64,000 nucleotides of DNA from Symbiodinium natans (taxonomy: Eukaryota; Sar; Dinophyceae; Suessiales; Symbiodiniaceae). The stretch lies in the NCBI GenBank assembly GCA_905221605.1, contig CAJNDS010001213.1:562879-626878 (forward strand). Direction: 5' to 3'. The first letter of the stretch is position 1, and every line of letters begins with the position of its first letter. Made by a program: the position numbers and the translations under genes. Under the pieces are notes generated by a model. That model did no database searches, was not told the DNA's origin, and saw only the letters and a program-made list of their open reading frames with translations. Shown one piece after another: positions 63,987 to 64,000 of this stretch.

Positions 63987-64000
63987 ATTAATATTAGTAA

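Larger units (their letters stand above)
44805..64000. mobile_element. integrated Polinton-like virus (PLV/Maverick/virophage-like), right end outside the window
   Basis: More than 19 kb of AT-rich, intron-free, densely coding DNA encodes the hallmark set of the group: double-jelly-roll major capsid protein, penton-like minor capsid protein, A32-type packaging ATPase, rve integrase and protein-primed family B DNA polymerase. Lipase, fiber and GIY-YIG accessory genes are also present. Every major frame is complete, so the copy is recent or under selection. The exact left edge is not resolved; coding begins at 45327 and composition shifts between 44805 and about 45060. Terminal repeats cannot be tested without the right end. 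An episomal or misassembled viral contig is a less likely alternative. Confidence 0.92.

Noticed and set aside
45327-64000. Adenovirus-type maturation protease
   Set aside because: No His-Asp/Glu-Cys arrangement of that family was seen in any unknown element protein.
1-64000. CRISPR array or bacterial operon features
   Set aside because: No regularly spaced direct repeats with unique spacers; the sequence is eukaryotic and eukaryotic-viral in character.

Overview
The window joins two very different kinds of DNA. Positions 1-44765 look like nuclear DNA of a dinoflagellate, probably Symbiodiniaceae-like. Coding is sparse, and the exons I could join are short and sit on one strand. Introns often begin with GC and follow AG|GC...AG|G. 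Degenerate CCCTAAA/TTTAGGG words and long GT, CA, GA and G tracts are scattered throughout. A fixed 100-N gap (38268-38367) interrupts this part. Positions 44805-64000 are AT-rich, almost fully coding and intron-free. They carry the gene set of an integrated Polinton-like virus (PLV/Maverick/virophage-like element) that runs off the right edge.

Host part: two genes can be rebuilt with confidence, both on the minus strand. One is a TruA-type tRNA pseudouridine synthase (28381 to 27040, three exons, 263 residues), whose first intron contains a block of telomere-like repeats. The other is a PfkB/ribokinase-family kinase (about 23310 to 21181, nine short exons in correct domain order). Several other minus-strand stretches look exonic (4.4-5.6, 8.3-9.2, 17.1-17.8, 19.4-20.6, 26.0-26.9, 30.8-31.5 and 33.9-34.1 kb), but I could not assign a family.

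Element: a leftward block (49329 to 45327) holds a penton-like minor capsid protein, four probable virion or accessory proteins and a zinc-finger protein. A rightward block (49374 to 54942) holds a class-3 lipase-like protein, a small basic protein, the double-jelly-roll major capsid protein, a GIY-YIG endonuclease and a trimeric fiber with a self-cleaving S74 chaperone. A minus-strand A32/FtsK-type packaging ATPase follows, then a cluster of small proteins. The right arm holds a retroviral-type integrase, a second GIY-YIG endonuclease, a zinc-finger protein and a protein-primed family B DNA polymerase with a zinc finger and an endonuclease-VII-like insertion. Every major reading frame is intact.

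The most interesting layer is regulatory. Ten virion-type genes have TCTA in an AT-rich setting 10-17 nt before the ATG, like the late promoter described for CroV and its virophage Mavirus. Six other genes (zinc-finger, nuclease and unknown) instead have TTAAAG[A/G] 23-28 nt before the ATG. All three convergent gene pairs, and several tandem junctions, contain perfect AT-rich hairpins, matching the hairpin rule for transcript ends known from Mimivirus. Together this suggests an integrated virus with separate early and late gene classes, possibly read by the transcription machinery of a co-infecting giant virus. The right end, any terminal inverted repeat and any target-site duplication are not visible.
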